NCBI GenBank assembly: GCA_023411265.1
Contig: JAEYOX010000049.1
Location: forward strand, 1-18,840
Length of the DNA: 18,840 nucleotides
Direction of reading: 5' to 3'
Source of the DNA: Bacteroidota bacterium
Lineage (GTDB): Bacteria; Bacteroidota; Bacteroidia; Flavobacteriales; Weeksellaceae
The first letter of the stretch is position 1, and each line of letters opens with the position of its first letter. The translations under genes and the position numbers were made by a program. Shown in pieces: positions 16,201-18,840 of this stretch. The notes under the pieces are model-generated. The model was not told the origin of the DNA, made no database searches, and saw nothing but the letters and a program-made list of their open reading frames with translations.

Positions 16201-16412
16201 ATATATCCCACAAGCAAAATGAAAAGAGGATTCTGCTTTTTGTGCGGGAAAAAGCAAACGATGAGTTCGGAAATACAATGGGCTATGTTTTTGTTGGAGA
16301 AGGCTCGCTAAATAATTACTATGGCTCCAAACCAATGAGCATTGAATGGGAATTAAAAGAGCCAATGCCTCATTATTTGTGGAAAGATGCTGCAAAATTG
16401 AGGGTTGGATAG
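13251..16412 (+). CDS. HKD (phospholipase D-like) nuclease - superfamily 2 helicase - DUF3427 protein
   Basis: A 1053-residue multidomain protein. Residues about 1-120 are helical and unassigned. A single PLD/HKD-type nuclease domain (about 125-290) has LHAKAYLF with His223 and Lys225, then GYIGSSNFS with Ser242, Ser243 and Asn244. The SSL2-type helicase spans about 315-700: Walker A ATGTGKT (350-356), DECHH (444-448), TATP (470-473) and QQLGRGLR (645-652). A middle helical region leads to the C-terminal DUF3427 (about 890-1053) with LFHWQSQNSAGPETPKGKSY and ILLFVREK. This layout (COG3886 plus COG1061 plus DUF3427) is widespread in bacteria and predicted to act in restriction-like defence or DNA repair; its biochemistry is not established to my knowledge. 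Coupling to a NUDIX gene and the AT-rich composition support horizontal acquisition. All helicase motifs are intact. Confidence 0.93.
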   Translation: MNQGIYEELVTQLVSNKINELNKDSYYLNKSKIDKEEASIIISRHLSKTIKGALDLLKGEHQIEHQIEIANKIIQFLKVELKDNEFDRDLIESEGEILKAVFSKIDAHFSDLDLHLKEITPYTRLTHSELFTGGSNTGLSLESELKKEILSSNRIDLLVSFIKFKGIIILEQELKEFTQRGGQLRIITTTYMGASDYKAIQLLSKLENTQVKISYNTGNERLHAKAYLFYRNTGFHTGYIGSSNFSRSALTDGLEWNVKITTQEVSHIIDKFQKTFDSYWQSDDFEIFDDNIHKEKLIESLNKGKISTVGATNPSAFFDLKPYPFQNEILEKLEVERSVHHRYRNLVVAATGTGKTVISAFDYKNFKKENKSAKLLFLAHRKEILEHALSTFQGVLRDNNFGGLWVDGKVPTNYEFVFASIQTLNNRLENLDLSKEFFDYIIIDECHHLTASSYRGIINYFNPKVLLGLTATPERMDGGDIKEDFHHRIAAEIRLPEALNRKLLCPFQYFGVSDSVDLTNVYWERGRYIPSELSNIYTGNDRRVGEIISALDKYTKDYHEVRALGFCVTIEHAKFMAEKFSMAGFKADYLVSTNTQNRDAVRTKLQKKEINYLFVVDIFNEGVDIPDIDTVLFLRPTESLTIFLQQLGRGLRLAEDKECLTVLDFVGNARPEYNFENKFRALIGKTTTPVKKEVEDNFPHLPLGCSIVLEKKAKDIILSNIIAATSLNQNQLIQKIQTFQNQTTLPLNLKNFAEFYDIPLQLIYKKNRSIGWKRFCQMANVLDDFPTDNEYQILSAIKNKWLSTASSSYFNFILKLAKQDFQIRISDLSEVEQSMALMLHYDVWQSAGGFKSLEDSINQIGKNKVLVDEIIELMEILIDQINFKEIDIDLPYQQPLKVHARYTRDQILAAFGMNTFDKVSSHRIGVGVAENKNINTELLFINLIKSEEDFSPTTMYDDYAINERLFHWQSQNSAGPETPKGKSYISHKQNEKRILLFVREKANDEFGNTMGYVFVGEGSLNNYYGSKPMSIEWELKEPMPHYLWKDAAKLRVG

Positions 16413-16471
16413 TGTACAATTCCCTCTGTAAGATGTTGGATTTGTCATAAAATGTTGATCTATTGGGACTT

Positions 16472-16508
16472 CCTAATTTTTGTGGATCCTCACCGGCAGC
16501 AAATTAGG
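16472..16508. repeat. Inverted repeat after the helicase gene
   Basis: CCTAATTT (16472-16479) and AAATTAGG (16501-16508) are perfect complements around a 21-base loop containing CCGGCAG. It sits 60 bases after the helicase stop and before the terminator. The inside of the loop resembles the leader segment at 9647-9672. Confidence 0.5.
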
Positions 16509-16531
16509 TTGGTTCAGAAATAAATAAAAAA

Positions 16532-16560
16532 GCAAACCCCTTTCGGAAGTTTGCCTTTTT
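16532..16560. terminator. Bidirectional intrinsic terminator
   Basis: GCAAAC (16532-16537) and GTTTGC (16549-16554) bracket CTTTCGGAAG. A T run follows on the plus strand (CTTTTTTT) and an A run precedes (TAAATAAAAAA), giving a T run on the minus strand. It can end both the helicase transcript and the lipoprotein transcript, and marks the right edge of the accessory block. Confidence 0.85.
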
Positions 16561-16584
16561 TTAATATGAATGTCAGTTGTCTTT

Positions 16585-17115
16585 CTATCTTTGGGGAACT
16601 CGGCCGTCTTTACGGTCCTGTGCCCGGCCAATAGTGTATCCTGTGGCACCACCTACAATACCGCCCACTACGGCTCCGGCACCACGGTTTCTCTTATTGA
16701 TGAGGGCTCCCGCTGCGGCACCTCCTACGGTACCGATGATGGTTCCTTTAGCAGCCTTGCTCATCCCCTGATGCTGTTGGGTTTGCGTAGTTCCGGACGC
16801 TACGTTTCCGGTATTACCGGAATTTCCGGAAGGTGTATTGTTGACATAAACCGTTTCTCTTACCACATTGGTACGAACCGGTGCTGCGGAAGTCTGTCGG
16901 GCTTTTGCTGCCGTTTCAATACTGTCGGCTTTTCTTTGGGTTTCGTAAGCTATTTTCTCTTTCTCAATCGCCAGTCGTTGTTTTTCTATTTCAATCTGGC
17001 GCTGCTGAAATTCCATCTTCTGCTGCTCCAGGCTCTTTTCGGCTACCTGGTCGTTCTTAGTACAGGCGGTCAGCATTAAAGTAGCAACCATTCCTGCTGT
17101 GATTATATTTTTCAT
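16585..17115 (-). CDS. Glycine-zipper lipoprotein with coiled-coil region
   Basis: A 176-residue predicted lipoprotein. MKNIITAGMVATLMLTAC is a type II signal peptide with lipobox LTAC, placing the lipidated Cys at 18. Residues about 27-75 are highly charged (Q, E, K) and should form a coiled coil (EFQQRQIEIEKQRLAIEKEK). A Ser/Thr/Asn/Gly-rich linker follows, then a glycine-zipper segment GTIIGTVGGAAAGALI and GAGAVVGGIVGGATGYTIGR (about 124-165), which can insert in or pack against a membrane. The tail is basic. It resembles YMGG/glycine-zipper 2TM outer-membrane lipoproteins of Bacteroidota with no known precise role. It is a single gene on the minus strand facing the accessory block, ending at the shared terminator. 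Confidence 0.88.
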   Translation of the reverse strand: MKNIITAGMVATLMLTACTKNDQVAEKSLEQQKMEFQQRQIEIEKQRLAIEKEKIAYETQRKADSIETAAKARQTSAAPVRTNVVRETVYVNNTPSGNSGNTGNVASGTTQTQQHQGMSKAAKGTIIGTVGGAAAGALINKRNRGAGAVVGGIVGGATGYTIGRAQDRKDGRVPQR

Positions 17116-17229
17116 AACGTTTCTTTTTAATCATCTACAGCTAGTGATTCACAAGAAAGAAACCAAGCGGGTGTTAACGACTGTTAAAATTGAGACTTTG
17201 TAAGTTTTTTGGAAAAAGGCAATAAAAAA

Positions 17230-17250
17230 ATCCCTTCATAGGAAAGGGAT
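17230..17250 (-). terminator. Terminator after tRNA-Cys
   Basis: On the minus strand ATCCCTT (17250-17244) and AAGGGAT (17236-17230) form a 7-base stem with a 7-base loop, followed by a run of seven T (17230-17224). It lies 7 bases past the tRNA 3' end and would end that transcript. Confidence 0.85.
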
Positions 17251-17256
17251 TTTATG

Positions 17257-17327
17257 AGGTACCTAGCGGATTCGAACCGCTGTAGATGGTGTTGCAGACC
17301 ACTGCCTAACCACTCGGCCAAAGTACC
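17257..17327 (-). tRNA. tRNA-Cys (anticodon GCA)
   Basis: Read on the minus strand the gene begins GGTACTTTGGCCGAGTGG and ends GGTTCGAATCCGCTAGGTACC plus the unpaired U typical of tRNA-Cys. The anticodon loop CTGCAAC sits on a TGGT/ACCA stem and gives anticodon GCA. The T arm has the standard TTCGAAT loop. The length is 71 bases without an encoded CCA. A TAnnTTTG element (TATATTTG, 17348-17341, minus strand) lies 13 bases upstream and a terminator follows, so it looks like its own transcription unit. Confidence 0.96.
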
Positions 17328-17340
17328 TTGTTGAGGTGTG

Positions 17341-17348
17341 CAAATATA
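17341..17348 (-). promoter_or_regulatory. Predicted -7 promoter element of tRNA-Cys
   Basis: On the minus strand TATATTTG matches TAnnTTTG exactly and stands 13 bases before the tRNA 5' end, the expected distance for a promoter of a stable RNA. No TTG lies at -33. Confidence 0.5.
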
Positions 17349-17371
17349 GTGTTTTCCCTGAAAATAAAAAA

Positions 17372-17749
17372 TTATTTTGTGGTATTGCGGGTAATCTTTT
17401 TTTCCAGTTCGATGCTTACGCCTTTCATTTCTCCTTTCATGGGAGGATTGGTTTTGGTGATTCTGATTTTCATAAAAGTGATTCCGGGGTAGTTCTGATA
17501 AACGGTATTCAGGATTCTGCCCGCCACGTGTTCCATCAGTTGGGAAGGTATGCTCATTTCGTGGTGTATAATGTCATTCACCTCCGCATAATTCAGCGTG
17601 CTGCTGAGGGAATCACTTTCCACGGCATTCCAAAGATCTACTGTGATTTCCAGGTTCACCAGATACCAGGTGCCAATGATTTTTTCCTCGGGGAGTACGC
17701 CGTGGTAGGCATAAATCCTCAGATCTTCGATGATAATTTTAGAATTCAT
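17372..17749 (-). CDS. folB: Dihydroneopterin aldolase
   Basis: A 125-residue FolB. It splits 7,8-dihydroneopterin to 6-hydroxymethyl-7,8-dihydropterin and glycolaldehyde in folate synthesis. Family signatures are IIIEDLRIYAYHGVLPEE near the start (with the substrate-binding Glu in VLPEE), LNYAEV around 67-72, LMEHVAGRI around 91-99 with the pterin-anchoring Glu, and ITKTNPPMKG with the catalytic Lys region. Size is normal for the octameric enzyme. It lies 24 bases after the nadA stop on the same strand, so nadA and folB are probably cotranscribed; both serve cofactor synthesis. The tRNA-Cys follows 44 bases downstream with its own promoter. Confidence 0.95.
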   Translation of the reverse strand: MNSKIIIEDLRIYAYHGVLPEEKIIGTWYLVNLEITVDLWNAVESDSLSSTLNYAEVNDIIHHEMSIPSQLMEHVAGRILNTVYQNYPGITFMKIRITKTNPPMKGEMKGVSIELEKKITRNTTK

Positions 17750-17773
17750 ACCTACGGGCTTCCATCGGAATAT

Positions 17774-18793
17774 TTATTTAACAGATTTTGAAAGTTCCAG
17801 CATTTTCTCAATCGGCACCAATGCTTTCAGCCTCAGTTCCTCGTCCATAGTGATTTCCGGAAGTTCATACTTCATACAGAGGTACAGTTTTTCCATGGTG
17901 TTTCTTTTCATGAAAAAACATTCGGAACAATTGCAGCTTTCGTCGAACACCAGCGCGGGAATCAGTTCCTTGTGCGGAGCGCGTTTTCTCATTTCGTGCA
18001 GAATGCCTTCTTCGGTGGCCACAATGAATTTCTGAGCTTCATTTTTCTCTACATAATTCAAAAGGGCAGAAGTGGAGCCGATGAAATGCGCTAGATCAAG
18101 TACAGGCGTTTCGCTCTCGGGGTGGGCGATCAGTTGGGCATCGGGATGCTGAGCCAGCTGTTCGGCAATTCTTTCCATGGAGAAGGCTTCATGTACGATG
18201 CAGCTTCCGTCCCACAGGATCATGTCGCGGCCTGTTTTCTTCATCAGGTAGCGTCCCAGGTTTTTGTCCGGCGCGAAGATGAGCGGCCGGTCTTTCGGCA
18301 TGGAGTTGATGATGACTTCTGCGTTGGAGCTGGTTACAATAATATCGCTTTCGGCTTTGGTTTCCGCGTTACAGTTGATGTAGGTGGCGATGAGGGCACC
18401 GGGATGTTCTTCTCTCATTTTTCGCAGGCCTTCTCCGCTGCAGCCGTCTGCCAGAGAGCAGCCGGCCTGTAAATCGGGAAGCACCACTTTCTTGGTGGGG
18501 TTCAGGATTTTAGCTGCTTCTGCCATAAAGTGAACGCCGCAGAAGGCAATCATATCTGCGTCGGTATCTTTGGCCTGGCGGGCCAGCTGCAGGGAATCAC
18601 CTAGAAAATCGGCGATGTCCTGAATGGCAGGAGGCTGATAATAATGCGCGAGAATCACGGCATTTTTTTCTTTTTTCAGATCGAGTATGGCCTGTACCAG
18701 ATCGTCACCCTGGGGAATCATGATGTCGTCCAGTTTCAGGTATCCTCTTATCGGCAGGTTGGCTTTTGCTTTATCTAAAGTTTCTGTACTCAT
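17774..18793 (-). CDS. nadA: Quinolinate synthase A
   Basis: A 339-residue NadA that condenses iminoaspartate with dihydroxyacetone phosphate to quinolinate, the first pyridine ring of NAD, using a [4Fe-4S] cluster. Visible residues: ILAHYYQPPAIQDIADFLGD (47-66), FCGVHFMAE with Cys85, DGSCIVHEAF with Cys198, and the CxCxxC cluster SCNCSECFF (286-294) with Cys292 as the third expected cluster ligand. Length is usual for the E. coli-type enzyme. Its ATG at 18793 is 1 base after the stop of the preceding gene, suggesting coupled translation. No nadB or nadC is visible in the window. Complete and apparently functional. Confidence 0.97.
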   Translation of the reverse strand: MSTETLDKAKANLPIRGYLKLDDIMIPQGDDLVQAILDLKKEKNAVILAHYYQPPAIQDIADFLGDSLQLARQAKDTDADMIAFCGVHFMAEAAKILNPTKKVVLPDLQAGCSLADGCSGEGLRKMREEHPGALIATYINCNAETKAESDIIVTSSNAEVIINSMPKDRPLIFAPDKNLGRYLMKKTGRDMILWDGSCIVHEAFSMERIAEQLAQHPDAQLIAHPESETPVLDLAHFIGSTSALLNYVEKNEAQKFIVATEEGILHEMRKRAPHKELIPALVFDESCNCSECFFMKRNTMEKLYLCMKYELPEITMDEELRLKALVPIEKMLELSKSVK

Positions 18794-18794
18794 T

Positions 18795-18840
18795 TCAGTA
18801 GTTTAAAAATTCGTTAATGGTGGTTTCAATCTCCGTTTTT
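18795..18840 (-). CDS. C-terminal end of an unidentified gene upstream of nadA
   Basis: On the minus strand one frame runs from the right edge to TGA at 18797-18795, giving 14 residues KTEIETTINEFLNY. The stop is 1 base before the nadA ATG, the tight spacing of an operon, which supports a real gene. Too little is present to name it; nadB would be a natural neighbour but nothing here shows it. Confidence 0.5.
   Translation of the reverse strand, partial: KTEIETTINEFLNY

Noticed and set aside
16570..17079. Plus-strand 169-codon frame opposite the lipoprotein
   Set aside because: It is the antisense of a gene with a clear lipoprotein signal, coiled coil and glycine zipper; its composition (Ser, Gly, Cys, Phe) is the shadow of that gene.
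17257..17327. tRNA-Cys as the integration site of the accessory block
   Set aside because: The tRNA lies about 700 bases beyond the block's right terminator with the lipoprotein gene between, and no tRNA 3'-end copy was seen at the left edge.

Overview
The window looks like chromosome from a Bacteroidota species of the Flavobacteriia (Chryseobacterium/Weeksellaceae type). Evidence: many start sites are preceded by the Bacteroidota -7 promoter element TAnnTTTG, Shine-Dalgarno motifs are weak, and a START-like domain gene typical of this phylum begins at the left edge. The taxonomic call is inference; no rRNA is present.

Left backbone (1-5617): on the minus strand, the start of a START-like domain protein (1-73), a class III PLP aminotransferase (148-1323) and an AAA-type protein with degenerate Walker motifs (1362-2708). 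Divergently, alaS (alanyl-tRNA synthetase, 2960-5617) lies on the plus strand.

Accessory block (about 5618-16531), all on the plus strand. Part A (5855-9275) is a sulfur module behind a TAnnTTTG promoter and closed by an intrinsic terminator: an exported small protein, a DoxX membrane protein, an exported persulfide-dioxygenase-like metallo-beta-lactamase protein with two rhodanese domains, and a DoxD-DoxA fusion. The last two overlap by 4 bases. Part B (9276-9737) has no large gene but holds a 27-codon ORF, a structured RNA candidate ending in a strong terminator, and a promoter with a folded leader. Part C (9738-12630) holds small accessory genes: an SDR oxidoreductase, a VOC-fold protein, a DUF2975 membrane protein coupled to a Cro/CI-type regulator, and an SRPBCC protein. 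Part D (12704-16554) is AT-rich by eye and carries a two-gene module, a NUDIX hydrolase overlapping (ATGA) a 1053-residue HKD-nuclease/superfamily 2 helicase/DUF3427 protein. This is a likely genome-defence or nucleic-acid-processing system and the most interesting part of the window.

Right backbone (16532-18840), all on the minus strand: a glycine-zipper lipoprotein, tRNA-Cys(GCA), folB (dihydroneopterin aldolase), nadA (quinolinate synthase) and the last 14 codons of an upstream gene 1 base before nadA. A bidirectional terminator at 16532-16554 separates the accessory block from this backbone. No integrase, transposase, CRISPR array or rRNA was seen.
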